A stretch of 64,000 nt of DNA, from positions 42,338 to 106,337 of the forward strand of contig JALQPE010003180.1 of assembly GCA_030407315.1 (NCBI GenBank). The letters run 5' to 3'. The DNA comes from Asparagopsis taxiformis. Taxonomy: Eukaryota > Rhodophyta > Florideophyceae > Bonnemaisoniales > Bonnemaisoniaceae. Both the position numbers and the translations under genes were made by a program. Numbering within the stretch: the stretch's first letter is position 1; each line of letters starts with the position of its first letter. A model generated the notes under the pieces. That model was not told the DNA's origin and searched no databases. It was given only the letters and a program-made list of their open reading frames with translations. This document shows, one piece after another, positions 1 through 12,034 of this stretch.

Positions 1-151
1 CTATCGTTGACCCACTTCACTAGAAAACCAAGATTCCATATTGGATACTAGTTTACTTGAGACACACGCTTGTCCAGCAAGACGAAGAGAGGGGCACTAC
101 CCCGTTCTGAGCCTTTTGAGGCCTGTTTTTCATACTCGACTTAGTCGAGCA

Positions 152-190
152 AAACTCAATCCGGGTAGCAAACTAGTCCGGATTGAGTTT
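152..190. repeat. Inverted repeat (13-bp arms)
   Basis: Arms AAACTCAATCCGG (152-164) and CCGGATTGAGTTT (178-190) are exact reverse complements around a 13-base loop. A second small palindrome, CTCGACTTAGTCGAG, lies just upstream. No gene was recognised in the first 500 bases. It may be a subterminal hairpin of an old element, but no second copy was seen in the window. Confidence 0.6.
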
Positions 191-522
191 AGCTCGACCA
201 GTTCCGGTATGACAAAATTTTGGCACCCCTGTAGATTTCACTCTAGTTTACGGATATATTGGTAATATCAATGTGATTAAAGTAATTTCAATTACATTTC
301 CGGGAGCACACTAGAATCTCGAGACCGACATCTTGGCGACAATCAAGTGGTTTCACCATTCTTTTGTGATTTCGGGATTGCAATGGAGTTGTTGTTTGCT
401 GACGTACGTCATTCTCACGTGAGAATTAAAATTTAAGCATTCACTCTGCCCTGCCACACCATCAATCTCGCCGGCGAGTCTTCTAGTGGCAGAATTGGAG
501 CTAATCGTTTATTTTTTCAATT

Positions 523-2050
523 TCAACTATGGTGGTAAAAAGTGGCCTCATATGAAGCCACTTGTCCGATAGACACTAGGGTAGTATTCTGCGTAGTAGC
601 ATAGTAGCGCGGCGTCGGTACGAGCGTAAGCGTTCGCGTGCGGTTCGACGATGTTCGCGGCATCGAATCAGGTATCTCGTCCGTTATTTCCGTTTCGTCG
701 CCGCTGCGCGTTGCTTTTTGCGAAAGCGCGTCAGCGATGACCTGGTGCTTACCCTTCTTGTATTCGACGTCGAATTTGAATTCGGCGAGCCGCAATCGCC
801 AGCGCGCCAGTTCTCCTTCCGCGGAGGTCATGTTCAGGATCCAGCGTAGCGAGTTGTGGTCCGTGCGAACGATGAACTTCCGTCCTTCCAAGTAGGCGCT
901 TAGTAGCAAAATCCCATACCACTGCGAGGCACTCGCGTTCCGTCGTCGAATAATTGCGTTCTGCGTCGTTAAGCGTGCGCGACCAGTATCCGACTGAATG
1001 TAGTACGTCGTCATCCGCTTCTAGCTGAAGTAGTGCGCATTTGATTAGTCCTTGGGACGCATCGGTATCGAGCACGTACGGGTGCCCTTCGCGCGGTAGA
1101 CGAAGAATAGGCGGAGAGAGCATCGCTTGTCGCAATGATTTGAACGTGCGCGTTTGCTCCGGCGTCGGCGGAGGTAAGTTATCTCCTTGGTCCTTCTTCA
1201 GCAACTGCGTAAGCGGCGCCACTATGAACGCGAACTTCTCGACGAATCGGCGGTATACGTTGCAAGTTCCCAGAAAAATCGCAACTGCATTTTCGTCGTC
1301 GGGTACGTCGCATCGCGCAGCGCGTCGCACTTCGTCGTCGGTACGGAAAGCTTCCCAGGTGAGATTGTATGTCCAAAGTAGTCCACGGAGCGCTTGAAGA
1401 ACTCGGTCTTCGCGAATTTCAGCGAAACTCCAGCGCGTCTGAGGATTCCCAGAATCTCGTCGACGTGGTGCACGTGCGCCTTTACGTCGGCGGAGAAGAT
1501 GATTACGTCATCCAAGTAGACAAGGCAATGCTGCCACTTTACGCTAGCGAGTAGAATATCGAGTGAGCGTTGAAAAACGTCGCTGGCGCGTTCGAGAGCC
1601 CGAATGGCCTGCGGCGGAAACGGTACGTACTGACGTGCGACGTAAATGTAGTCTTATCGCGGTCGGCGTGCGCTACTGGGATTTGCCAGTATCCCGAGTT
1701 GCAATCCAGCGTAGTGAAAACCGTCGCGTCGCTGAGCGAATCGACGCAGTGGTCTATTAGCGGAATCGGATATGCATCCTTCACGGTAGCGGCGTTTAGG
1801 CGGCGGTAGTCGATACAGAAGCGGGGTCCCGTCGTTCTTGGCTCGATTACTCCGGTGCGTAGCATCTTCTCCACTTGCGTACGTATAATTTCGCGCGACG
1901 CGTGTCCTGCGAGGTATGGCGGTTGGTTCACGGGGGACGCCCCGGAATCCACTCGATGCGGTGTGTTCCGTCGCGTGGATGGCTCCCAGTGTGCCATTCC
2001 ACATTCGCTCGTGCTTTCGCAGCATCTCGATAATTTGCGCGTGTAGGTCG
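523..2050 (-). pseudogene. Ty3/gypsy reverse transcriptase-RNase H, decayed
   Basis: Reading the minus strand, conserved blocks of a gypsy-class pol appear in order but in different frames. RT start: FCIDYRRLNAATVKDAYPIP, then TTLDCNSGYWQI (about 1880-1680), then FGLSNAPATF. Catalytic-loop region: MDDVIIFSA (about 1515-1490), followed by VDYFGHTIS. RNase H: VLDTDASQGLI, WSRTLNDAERNYSTTERECLAVVW, ending near ALSQKATRSGDE. At least three frameshifts separate the blocks, and a stretch is missing before FCIDYR, where a pro-Lys-rich segment is expected. The integrase that should follow is not on this strand; a matching integrase starts at about 2180 on the plus strand. This is a dead fragment. Confidence 0.85.
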
Positions 2051-2177
2051 TCGTCTACCCGCTCGTCGTAAACCGTCGTGCGTTAGAGGTCTTCCAATGC
2101 GGCGTCGAGTTCTTAATTCCGTCGGTATCACGCGGGTCCGGCGGATTCGTAGCGTTGCGTCGCGTCGTCGGGCGGTC

Positions 2178-3060
2178 GAGGCGCATAATAATGGCCGATG
2201 ATGAGCGTAGATGTCTACACCACGGTTAGACAGTGCGATGCATGTGCTCGCAACCGCGTCACGCAGTATCGCCACAAGAACGCCCTGCAGGGCTTCATGA
2301 AGCTATTCCCCGCGACGCGTCCGCTCGAAGACGTCGCTATCGATATATTGGGACCACACTCCCCGGGACTCCGCGTCAACGCCGCTTCGTACTCGTAATC
2401 ACCGACCGCTTTAGTAAGCTTTGCCGACTCATCGCGCTCGGACGCGTATCCGCGCTCGCCGTCGCAAAAATTGTTTTGCCGAGGCTGGGTTTTGACATGT
2501 CATCCGCAGGCGAACGGATAAGTCGAGGGCATGAACCGCACCATCGTCGCGACGCTGCGCCATTACGTTGACGAAGAGCGGAGGGATTGGGACGAGCATT
2601 TGGACGCGCTAGCGTAGGCTTACAACCGCGGAATACACTGCTCGACGAATACGTCACCGTTCGAATTGACGCTGACACGTTTCCCTGTATAGCTAGGAAC
2701 AGAGCAAGTGGACAAGATACGCAGTAAGCCATTCCTTCTTATGGAATTCCTCGCAAGGTTATCGCACGCATACGCATGCTCGGCAAACGCGTTAAAGAAA
2801 GTGCAAGCGCGATATAAACGCGACTTCGATCGCAGCGTACGCACGGTAAACAAGGACATTAGGGTCGGTGACCAAGTGTACTTGGATACTCATGCGGAGC
2901 GAAGACGCGAACGCAGCGAGACGATGTATTGCGCACGTCAAAGCTAGACTATCCGTATCTGGCCCTTCCAGAGATAAGATGCCGTCGCCATACCTTTGAA
3001 ATCGTAATAGACGGTGTTCCCGAACTCGTCATCTCTGACCGTGTTCGCCACGCGCCGCGC
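2178..3060 (+). pseudogene. Ty3/gypsy integrase, decayed, opposite strand to its RT
   Basis: The plus strand reads a WP-MMSVDVYTTVRQCDACARNR block (end of the HHCC zinc-binding domain) from about 2190. The catalytic-core start VAIDILGPHSPG follows, then VITDRFSKLCRLIAL with a frame change near 2395. Further on are TNTSPFELTLTRFPV (2657-2700) and the C-terminal block KKVQARYKRDFDRSVRTVNKDIRVGDQVYLDT (2795-2890). RRHTFEIVIDGVPELVISDRV (from about 2983) looks like the tail of the integrase C-terminal domain. Frames change repeatedly and stops are present. It points toward the RT fragment 5' to it, so one half must have been inverted. Confidence 0.75.
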
Positions 3061-4580
3061 GATACGCGCCTGAGTTAACGTCGCCCGCACCCACGACGAC
3101 GCCGAAGGAACTAACATCGAAAAGCGACAGAAGGAACGAGAGTTCGACGATGCATGACAGGTTAACCCTGAAGCTGGGTACGGGACGCGTGAGTTCATGA
3201 TCAACAAGCTCACAGCCGAGGGGATCGACGACTCGTCGAGAGGCGAATATCCCTTCCATATTCGCCTTGCGACGAAACTTGGGAGCCCGTAAGTTCGCTG
3301 CGAGCGCCAATCATCCCACGCTTTCGCAAGGACCTGTAACGGGCCACTCCTAAGGCTGCCGAGCTCGATACCGATACCGGCCCCGCGACGTCGCCCAACC
3401 GCCAAAAGCGCCCAACGAAGAGCCCCGCCTCCGCGAAGACACGCGTCGGTACACATCTACCGATGCCACTTAGCCGCACAACCGCGCGACTGGCGAGTCA
3501 AAAGGTGCAGCCCCGTACGCCACGTAAGTGAACCCAGAAACGCCACCGGGTTTGTCAGACGCGCGAACCAAGGATGGCATCCTCGCAGCGCAAGCAGCAA
3601 GTGGGCCAGACCCTGGCGGAAGGCCTAACGCGGAAACGGGAACGCGCGCCGACACATCATCACCCGCTACGGGTCGCGCAGAGACTGACACCGGCAAGTA
3701 GGCCGCAGAGAAGGTTGATGACGCAGCTGTGCTCGCCCCGGCGCGCACACGAAGCCACGCATCACGAAACAACAACGTGACATCACGCCAAAGGAACAAA
3801 CCGCGACGCCAACCAAATGCTGTCGCGCTCCGCGTAATGGACGAACAATTTCGCATGCCCCAGACCCACCGCTGAGCCAGACGCATTGGTGCCGTTCATA
3901 GCGCGACGTTTGCCAATGGCGTACGCGCACCCGCACGATAGGGTGCGCATGACCCGACCATTGCACACCACTCATATCACCTACGCCAACTAATCGACTT
4001 ACTTGATCGCAACGACTCATGAGACGGCCCAAGTCTAACGCTTGCGCCACCCGTTGAAGGTTACGCGAACTACCTCGCTCTAGCGGACGGTCATCTGCCC
4101 TCTATCCATATACGCGTCCGAGCAGCCAAGCGGGCGTCGTCAACGCTTGACGCGGAAATGCCGCTTTCGCGCTTTCGCAATACCCTTGTTTACACTCGAG
4201 CCGCCACCTGTGCGCCACGCAAGATTCGTCGTTTTTTTGCGCCACGAAAGAACGGCATCTTTCGCCTCGCAAGATTCGCCGCTTACTTTTAGGCCACCGT
4301 TCGCTCACCGCGCAAGTATTTCGTCGTTCACGCCACGTAATTTTCGCCGACGGTGCGCTGTACGCCTATCGCGACGCAACAGTCGCATCGTGACTCACAC
4401 TGAAGCTATCGCACGCGCTAATCGGCGTGTCTCCCGGAACTTGTGCGAGTTCGGCCCTGCGCACCGACGCGCTGCTCACCTGGCACTTGACTGACTCCAG
4501 AGCCGTGGAACGCGCTGGAGCCAGTGATGTAGTTTTCGCGCGAAGAAGGGGAGCAACGCTGGAATCGAGCGCGCGGGTTG
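3061..4580. other. Stretch with no recognised gene
   Basis: GC-rich sequence with overlapping open frames on both strands (for example a plus frame at 3574-3780 and a minus frame at 3470-3886). None shows a recognisable domain, a convincing start or homology to the neighbouring elements. It may be the 3' untranslated part and LTR of the gypsy relic to its left. Confidence 0.5.
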
Positions 4581-4589
4581 GCCCGGCCA

Positions 4590-4667
4590 ATCGGCTCCAC
4601 TCCGATGGGATATCTATATAACCAGGCGACATGCCAACTCTAGTGTCTGCGCAGGCACAACATTCTT
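4590..4667 (+). repeat. 3' end of an LTR (family D), interrupted by copia A
   Basis: The sequence GGGATATCTATATAACCAGGCGACATGCCAACTCTAGTGTCTGCGCAGGCACAACATTCTT (in parts) matches the last ~85 bases of the solo LTR at 21554-21943. It breaks at 4667 where copia A begins and resumes after it: 9584-9595 reads the missing TATAGTCTAACA end. Copia A therefore jumped into this older LTR. The upstream part of this copy could not be aligned to the 21554 copy. Confidence 0.75.
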
Positions 4668-4791
4668 TGTCAGGATGCCAACAATGGACAGCTGTCCAAA
4701 CCGCCGGCGCAACAGACGCACGGCCAGATATAAAAGAAGCAACGTAGAGACACACCAGAATAAAGAAGGTAACGGTTTATCTGTTCTAACA
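4668..4791 (+). repeat. Copia A 5' LTR
   Basis: 124 bp, TGTC...AACA, with a possible promoter TATAAAAG at about 4731. It is followed by primer-binding sequence GGTTATGGGG (4792-4801). That is the start of the complement of the initiator tRNA-Met anticodon arm, as in Drosophila copia, which primes from a half-tRNA. Here the last bases of the expected GGTTATGGGCCCAG are altered. Confidence 0.85.
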
Positions 4792-4844
4792 GGTTATGGG
4801 GTATATCTACCCACCGCGCCACGAAACGAACTTCCAACACCACC

Positions 4845-5469
4845 ATGACCGCTGAACACACACGACTTCCCCAACTCTCCGCTGACAACCACCGCTTCTG
4901 GAAGCGCACCCTAGAAGCACTGGCTACAGATATACACCTCTCACAACACCTCGATCCCAGCACCACAGCTCCCGCTGACCCGACCGACTTCCAAAATCAA
5001 ACACGACCAAGAAAAGCTGAGCCTACTCATAATCTCAAGCATTCCGTACAAGATCGCCGTCCGACTTTCCGACGATGTACTCAACTCGCCACCATGCATC
5101 CTCACAACATACCTACTCAACCACATGAGATACTCAACATCGATCGCACCTAAGCTCCTCGAGGAACAAGCCAGGTCAATCACGCTAGATTCAGGCATGG
5201 AACTAGAAGAGTATCTGGAAAAGCATGATTCCATGCGCCTCACAATGCGCAATGCGTCCTACCTGTCAATTGAAGACGAACGCACAACCATCAAATTCAT
5301 ACTCCTCGGCCTACGCGACAATCTCGAGTACCGCCCACGAATGAAGTCCTCACCCAAAACCACCATCAACTATCCTAGAACTCACAACACGACTCCGCCG
5401 CGCAGAGGCAACCATCAAAACACGCACCAAACAACCCATAAACCTTCAACCCACCAATTACTTCCATAA
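4845..5469 (+). pseudogene. Copia A gag
   Basis: Starts MTAEHTRLPQLSADNHRFW with the Ty1/copia-type gag N-terminus (short leader, then a W-x4-LE motif). It shares several short blocks with the gag at 47209-47582, such as RTLE.LA.D and TTAP..P..F. The frame shifts at about 5110; the second part, in another frame, continues LLEEQARSITLDSGMELEEYLEKHDSMRL. The end is cut by the solo LTR at 5475. Confidence 0.75.
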
Positions 5470-5474
5470 CCATA

Positions 5475-6268
5475 TGTAGGACCAGCCGGGGTGGCGATCG
5501 CTAAGGGAGTTCTAGAATTGCTAGCCGTGTCAGAGCGAGGTGAACCGGATCGCGCTGTTTGAACTTGCGTTTTGCGCGTCGCTCGGTCGCGGTGGCGATC
5601 GGGTGGTACAACGGCGGAACGCGTAGGGATCGATCGCAACACGGGATTCGCGGGCCGGCGCAAGCCGTGATCTCAGGGCGAGATCACCGAGTAAACTCGA
5701 GCACAATGCGATCCACACAGGGGTCATAAATCCCTGGCCTAGTGGCGTGCGACGCAGTTCGACGATCGGTTTATGCGCAGCGCGCACGCGAACGTCGGCG
5801 ATCGTGAGCAACCCGCACGCAACGTTGTAACGCAATCGGTCCTCGCGATTCGCTAAACGCTTAACTCGTAGCTGCGAAGATGCTGGCTGTTTATTGGTAA
5901 GGTGCGAAGCTGAACGACCATTAGTAGCTAACTACTCAGGACAGGCTGTCCTTGCGTGGCCGGCTGGCGGCCGCTCGCTCGCACGCAAAAAGGGAAATAT
6001 TTGGGAAAAGACTTTCGTCATAAAAAACCCAAAAAGGGAAATAAAAGGAAATCTGTAAAAATCGCTACACGTGGCGCCGGGCTCGCGGTTTCGTGGCAAC
6101 GTTCGCGCGCACGCGCTCGCATCGACGCTCCGTGACACGTAATCAAAAACGCCACGCGTACGCTCGCCTACTAACTAACTACTAACTTACTAAGATAGAT
6201 GCACGCGAATTCATTCCGACGCAATCGCAGCGAAACGCGCGCGCGTCGACGAAATAAATTGCGTCACA
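5475..6268 (+). repeat. Solo LTR (TGTAGGAC family) inside copia A
   Basis: 794 bp beginning TGTAGGACC and ending GCGTCACA, flanked by the direct repeat CCATA (5470-5474 and 6269-6273). The related copy at 45571-46255 has the same start, a shared middle block (CACACAGGGG...TCCCTGGCC) and a shared late block (GGGAAAAGACTTTCGTCATAAAAAAC). No coding sequence of its own. It is most simply the product of LTR-LTR recombination. Confidence 0.85.
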
Positions 6269-6273
6269 CCATA

Positions 6274-7700
6274 CGCCACCACACCACACCACCCCTTCCC
6301 ATACCTGGCATGCGGCTCCCGAAACAAGTGGTGCACATTGCACCAATGATCAACCCACAACACCTACGAGTGTCGTACACGTATGAAACTACGAAACCAC
6401 CACCACCTGTACCCTCCGCGCAAACCAACCCCCCCCCCGCTAAACAACACCGTCCCACGCATCACCATGACAAACTTTGCGACAAACGAGGACAACGAAT
6501 CGACCATCCAACAGCCAGTCGCCGTCCCGTACCCGAACCTAGTACGTCATACATTCTCGATTCGGGTGCCTACCCGTCCCACGTATCCGCACCCACCCGA
6601 ACGATGACACGCACAACTGCGTCACGATTCACATCAACGGCCTCTAACCAAATATTCCCCGTAACACACGTTGGACCAATACAGATCCACACGAACGGAA
6701 CGACTCTCCACATCCCTAAAGCAGTTTATTCACCCGCAATTCGGAAGAACCTCCTAGCCGTGCATTCGCTCGCGATCGAACATGGCAACGTCAAGTTCAC
6801 ACCTACAGCAGCATTCCTACACCCGAAAGGAACAAACCGCAAAATAAAACTCGTCACTTTCCAAAACGGCCTTTACACTCTCCGCAGCGACCACCCACCG
6901 GAGAGTCAATCAACCATTCGACATTCAACTTGTAACACAGCCGTACCAACCAAACCCTCCCCAAACCCCTCCGCACCTCCACATCTCACCCCTCATCAAC
7001 ATTATCTCACACAACCGAAAACAGACCCCGCAGCACTCACCCCACAACTGGCGACCCCCCCTGCACACAACACACGCACAAAAAGAAAATACAATGGGAT
7101 TGCCCCTGGCGCTCCAGACGCCAACAAAGCATACCGGCCCTCCGGTCCCCACAATCACACCACCCTCACCAGCATACCGCCCACCGCCGCCACCCCAACA
7201 ATCACCCCACCAACATACCACCACCAACCACACCTCCCATTCACGACTATTTGACACCGAACAACAACCACACCACTACCACCGCTCTTCCCCACCCATC
7301 CACCACAACCTCAAACGCAAACATGGACACCACCTACCTCCAACTCACCTACTATACAAACACACGGGACGTGACCCCCCCTCTCCCCACTCACAACCCC
7401 CACCGCAAACGACCAGCACTCGAGCACAGGACCTCCACCTACACTTGCCACACGCCAATCCGCGAACAGTGCATTCAAATGTGCAAACACATATGCTGTC
7501 AGTCCTCTCTTCCAACAACGACTCAGCTCCACCCAATTCACGTGCAAGGCATGCGCTCTAGCCAAAATCAAAAGGCTCCGCATAAAACCCACAAGCCACC
7601 ACACAACCTCGGGCACCACATCTCTTCAGACATATGCGGCCCAATTACACCAATTTCCAGACACGGCAACAAATACATCGTACGTTCATAGACGCAAAAG
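6274..7700 (+). pseudogene. Copia A protease and GAG-pre-integrase/integrase start
   Basis: An open frame (to 7254) carries ILDSGAYPSHVSAPT, the copia aspartic protease active-site motif (normally DSGA). It is followed by the NLLAVHSLAIEHGNVKFT and FQNGLYTL blocks typical of copia protease ends. A proline/threonine-rich spacer follows (6930-7430). At 7615-7690, in another frame, HHISSDICGPITPISRHGNKYIV gives the start of the integrase core with its first catalytic Asp. The GAG-pre-integrase HHCC block is not intact. Confidence 0.8.
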
Positions 7701-9455
7701 TCACGATACATCACAACATACGGCCATTCCCGACCGCTCACAAGTTCCCGCCATTACGACCAACCACTTGGAAACTCATACGACACACACGGCCACTACC
7801 ACCGCTTCTGCGCACTGATAATGCTAAATAATACCTTTCAGCGGCACTGACAGGATCCCTGAAGTCTCGCGACATCACCCACATCCGCACCGTCCCGCAC
7901 ACACCGGAACAAAACAGCCTTGCGGAAATAATTAACGGCTCGCTGCTCACTGAGCATCGTGCTGCGCTGGTAGCGCAGCACGAGCCAACCTAGCCCACAG
8001 CAGCCTCAACGACAGCTATTGGGAAGACTCACTACAGACGCCACGTTCAAGAAAAAAATCACTACATGCAGTAACCAAAGCCATACCTTACACATAATGT
8101 TCGGCTCACCGCCAAAATACAAAGACTCTTCGCATTTGCGAGATCGGCTATGTGCGATCCTTTCCCCGGAAACAAAAACTACAACCACGAGCACCCTTAC
8201 CCGATACTTATTTGGGATAGACGTCCACACCGTCATGACACAAGATCTATCCACTGGCAAAAATATCCACGTTTCTGCCCTCAATTTTCATCCGTACAAC
8301 ACTCAGCTCGACCCATCTCTCCAACACTCCATGGCATTCGCAACCACAAGCAACACGCCGCAACCAATTCCATGTCGATAACTGCACTCACACCTTCACC
8401 CGAAAGTCACAAGCGCACAAAAGAATACCCAGGCGCCGCAGAATGGGCAAAAGCCACGACAATGAGCTGCACAAACTCGATGGAAGAACGTCATGAAATG
8501 GACTCCACGCGAACACATCCCGCCGACACGAAATCTATCCTCTCACAATGACATACCGGTACAAACGCCCGACGCAACGACAACATTGTGGATAGAAAGC
8601 CAGATGCGCCGTCAGAGGCGACCTCATGACACCGCACACACACTTTGACCCATCATCAACCCAACCTTCGCCGCCGACAGACGACTATTCGAATTCTCCT
8701 TTGCCACGCATCTTCCACCAATTACCACTTGAACAATTTTGGCATCACCTCAGCATACCTCCATGAACCTTCAACCATACACACCAGTTACATCAGACAA
8801 CATCCATTTTGACGGCACTTCGCCCACCCCGACCGGCTGGTTTGCTACAGAAAAACCTGTACGGCACAAAACAAGGAGGATGAATCTTCTGCGAAGGAAC
8901 AAAAGAGTTCCTAACATCCCACGGATTCCATCAAATCAAGTCTGACCCTTTCTGCTTTGTGCGATTCGACGACAAAAGCTTCGTACTCGTCGCCACAACA
9001 ATCGACGATATCCTCGCCTGCGCGTCCGACCAACACATCCTTGATGACCTTTACGCACTATTACGCACCAAATACACCGTGAAGCGCCTCGGCTTCCCCG
9101 CCAAATACCTCAACTGGCACATCACAAAAACACCATTAGGATTCCACCTATCCCAACCACACATATCGCGAGCCCTTATCAACAAGACCAAAATGCAAGA
9201 CACCAAACCACTAACAACACTATACTCAGACGGCATAGACCTCTCCCCACCATCTCCAGACGAAAAAAAGACGAAAACATAGCCAAAACATATCGAAAAG
9301 TCCTCGTCGAACTTAGATACCTCACAGACAGCACCCGACCCGACCTACAATACTTCATCAACGCCCTTGCAACAACAGACCCACTGCCCCTTGGCGACAG
9401 GGGGAATGCCAGGATTTCAACAAAGACAAACAGTCGCCAAGAGACAGTGGGCAAT
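7701..9455 (+). pseudogene. Copia A integrase end, reverse transcriptase and RNase H start
   Basis: Broken blocks. Integrase: about 7790-8000 (DNAK, HTPEQNSLAEIINGS in shifting frames). RT: 8830-9282, with the frame at 8959-9282 reading FVLVATTIDDILACASDQ, where TIDD stands for the copia YVDD catalytic loop, then VKRLGFPAKYLNWHI. RNase H start: LRYLTDSTRPDLQY at 9310-9350, then lost. Frameshifts and stops lie throughout. Confidence 0.75.
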
Positions 9456-9578
9456 ATCAGGATACCAACAATGGACAGCTGTCCAAAACGCCGGCGCAAC
9501 AGACGCACGGCCAGATATAAAAGAAGAAACGTAGAGACACACCAGAATAAAGAAGGTAACGGTTTATCTGTTCTAACA
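9455..9578 (+). repeat. Copia A 3' LTR
   Basis: 124 bp, the partner of 4668-4791. Its first bases read TATCAGGAT instead of TGTCAGGAT, so the terminal TG has decayed. It is followed by the TSD TTCTT and then the end of the interrupted family-D LTR. Confidence 0.85.
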
Positions 9579-9607
9579 TTCTTTATAGTCTAACAAACAA
9601 AGTTCTT

Positions 9608-9715
9608 TGTGGAGATAATCGTCTCGTCTACCTTTTACTCATCGCCGTCATTGGCGGCCGGCGGTTAAATACTAATTGTATAGTGTATAGATATAGAGTG
9701 TATAAGTTGTTCCTC
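9608..9715 (-). repeat. Copia B 3' LTR
   Basis: About 108 bp; plus strand starts TGTGGAGATAATCG and ends TTCCTCA. It matches 14705-14813 with few differences (for example CTCATC/CTGATC, GGCGG/GGCGA, GTTGT/GTTAT). Confidence 0.85.
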
Positions 9716-9799
9716 AGAGACTAGGAGTGGACACGGTGCGTAGAGTTACGAAGTTATTCCTCGTCCCGCGCGCGCCGTGGACGCTGTTAGTCGGAGAAG

Positions 9800-11000
9800 A
9801 GGTAGTTTTGACGTGTATTGAGCCGGCTTAAGGGCTTTGGTCAAAAGGTCTGCGGGATTCATCGAGGATGAGATGTGCGTTGGGATAATGAAGTTGTTGC
9901 GCACTTGTTCTTTGACCCAGAGGTATTTTACGTCAATGTGGCGCGATTTGGGGGTCGGAAATTTGGCTTTGGCGGTTGTGATGGCGGCAGCATTGTCGAT
10001 GAAGAGCGGGATCGGTTGACCATCGTGGTGTTAGAGTTCTGTAACGAAGTTGGAGACTGTGCGGAGCAGTTCGGTTGTGTGAAACGAGGCAATGTATTCT
10101 GCCGCAAAAGTGGATGGTGATACGGTGCGTTGGCGTTTTGATTGCCACGAGATGGGAGCACCGTTGTAGAAGATAATTGAACCCGAGGTTGAGCGACGAG
10201 TTTTGGGACATGCCGCATGGTCAGAGTCGGAGTACGCGGTGAGTGTGGATGAGAGTTTTCGTGGGAAAGTGATTCCCGTTGTCATGGTTCCTTTCAAGGA
10301 ACGAAGGACGCGTAGTGCAGATTTCCAGTCATGAGTGGTTGGCTGATGAGCTGAGCGGCTCAGGAATCCGACAATGAAGGATATGTCTGGTCTTGTCGAA
10401 TCAGCGAGGTATCGCAGTGACCCGATCAAACCTTTGTAGTCATGAGTAGATTCGTCAAGCGGCTTGGCGGACGTGGAGTTGGGGTAATTAATTCAGATGC
10501 TAGGTGATGATGACGTCTTGGCTTCCGTAAGGCGGTATTTTTGGAGTAGATCGTGGATGTAGCTTGGTTGGGATATCTTAATTCCGTCCTTAGAGTGGGA
10601 GACTTTCCAGCCGAGTATGTGCTGTACCTGGCCGAGATCCTTGAGTTTGTATTTGCGGGAGAGTTTGGTTTTGACTTTGTCAGAGAGGGGAGGGTGGTTT
10701 GTGACAACTAGAAGTCATCAACAGTGATGGTGAGAAGACAAAGTTGTTTGGTTCGTGTTTCGTTGTGGAGGATAAAGAACAAGGGTCTGATGTGAGACGT
10801 GTGAATTCATTTTGGTGAGGAATGAAGCGAGGCCGTCTGTAAAAATCTTGCACACTTGTTGCAGCCGTACATGTTCCCAGTAGTTTGGCGATATGGTCTG
10901 GGTATTTTTCGGTGCCGTCGAATTGTTTGGCTAGCGGACGTATAGTTGGTGTGCTCTGTGAAGTCTTCATGGAGGAAGGCAGATTCTAAGTCCCATTGGA
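9800..11000 (-). pseudogene. Copia B reverse transcriptase and RNase H
   Basis: RT blocks PLAKQFDGTEKYPDHIAKLLGT and DFYRRPRFI run at about 10940-10830, with further RT at 10707-10430. The clearest part is RNase H at 10429-10031: MIGSLRYLADSTRPDISFIVG, then AYSDSDHAACPKTRRSTSG, then SWQSKRQRTVSPSTFAAEYIA. These are textbook copia RNase H motifs, with catalytic D in YSDSD and E in AEY. Frames are broken between RT and RNase H. Confidence 0.85.
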
Positions 11001-11019
11001 ACGTGTAATAGTGGTTGTG

Positions 11020-12034
11020 AGCTGCAGCAAGGGCAAGGGCAGAGCGAATGCTGTCCCTCTGCGCAACGGGGCTGGAGAGGTCAGATGGATCATAATGTAA
11101 GCCCTCGATTTATCGATCTCCTCGGATGGTGCAGCGAACTTTGCGGATGGTTGGCTTGCCGTTGCTGTCCTTTTCCAGGCGCAGGACAGTAGTGGTGGGG
11201 AGTAGGCGTGTGTGGCTGGGACTTTGGATTGTGGATGTATGTGAGTGTGCCGCGTGCTTCCAGGCCATTGATTTCCCTATTGTAGGCGATTGACCATTGG
11301 TGGGCGGCTGGTGCCTTGCAGAGCCTGAGCGAGTGTTTTCGGTTCTGTAAATAGCGTTTCAGTAGTGGAGTGGGCTTGTGATGTGACGACCGGGTCTGTT
11401 GTAGGGTCATAGGTTGAGAAGTCGCGGATGCGGCAGCGGCTGATCTGGTTGGTGTTGGAGTTGTACACGTGATAATGGCGTAGTCATAGCGGCCAATGTA
11501 GTGAAACAGGGTGGCACGCGGTGCTAGTTTGTGACGCGGGGAGGGGTTGTGAATGTAACCGGTGGTGCCAAAAGGAAGTATGGCATGTACTTCTGGTTTG
11601 CATCTAAACCAGAGGGTCGCAGGCAGTTGTTTGGTGACGCTGTGCGGTGTGTGGTTGTGTGTGTCAGCAGCTGCTAGGACTGCATAGTCCCAAAGCTCGA
11701 GTGGGAGGTTGGAGGATAGCAGTGTCGCACGTGCTGTGTCATGATTGTACGATTAATTCGTTCAGCCAGGGAGTTTTCCTGGGGTGTTGTGTGGATTGTG
11801 GGGTGTGTGACTATGTGCTGTTGATCATAGAAGGTTGTAAGTGATTTCGAATAGAATTCTTTGCATTGTCTGATGTGAAATGTTCAATGCGGTGAGGTGT
11901 GGTATGGTGTGTATCAATGTGGTTTTTTTATGAATGACGCTGCATCCAATTTGTAGGAGCGCAATGAACATTCAGATATCGGCTACCCTCGTCTAGGAAG
12001 TGATGAAGTATTTGTAGTCTTCCAGGGAGGTTGT
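11020..12034 (-). pseudogene. Copia B integrase, C-terminal side
   Basis: Just left of the solo LTR the minus strand reads TSLEDYKYFITS, then FLDEGSRYLNVHC in a shifted frame (about 12025-11950). This continues the integrase core that stops at DICGSLAT on the other side of the solo LTR. Further down (11468-11090) are weakly preserved frames between integrase and RT. No complete catalytic triad could be traced. Confidence 0.7.

Larger units (their letters stand above)
4668..9578 (+). mobile_element. Copia-class LTR retrotransposon A
   Basis: Two 124-bp LTRs (4668-4791 and 9455-9578) bracket gag, protease, integrase and reverse transcriptase remnants in copia order (IN before RT). The TSD is TTCTT at 4663-4667 and 9579-9583. 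The LTRs differ at about four positions in the parts compared. The interior is broken by frameshifts, by a 794-bp solo LTR (5475-6268) and by loss of most of RNase H. This copy cannot move by itself. Confidence 0.9.
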
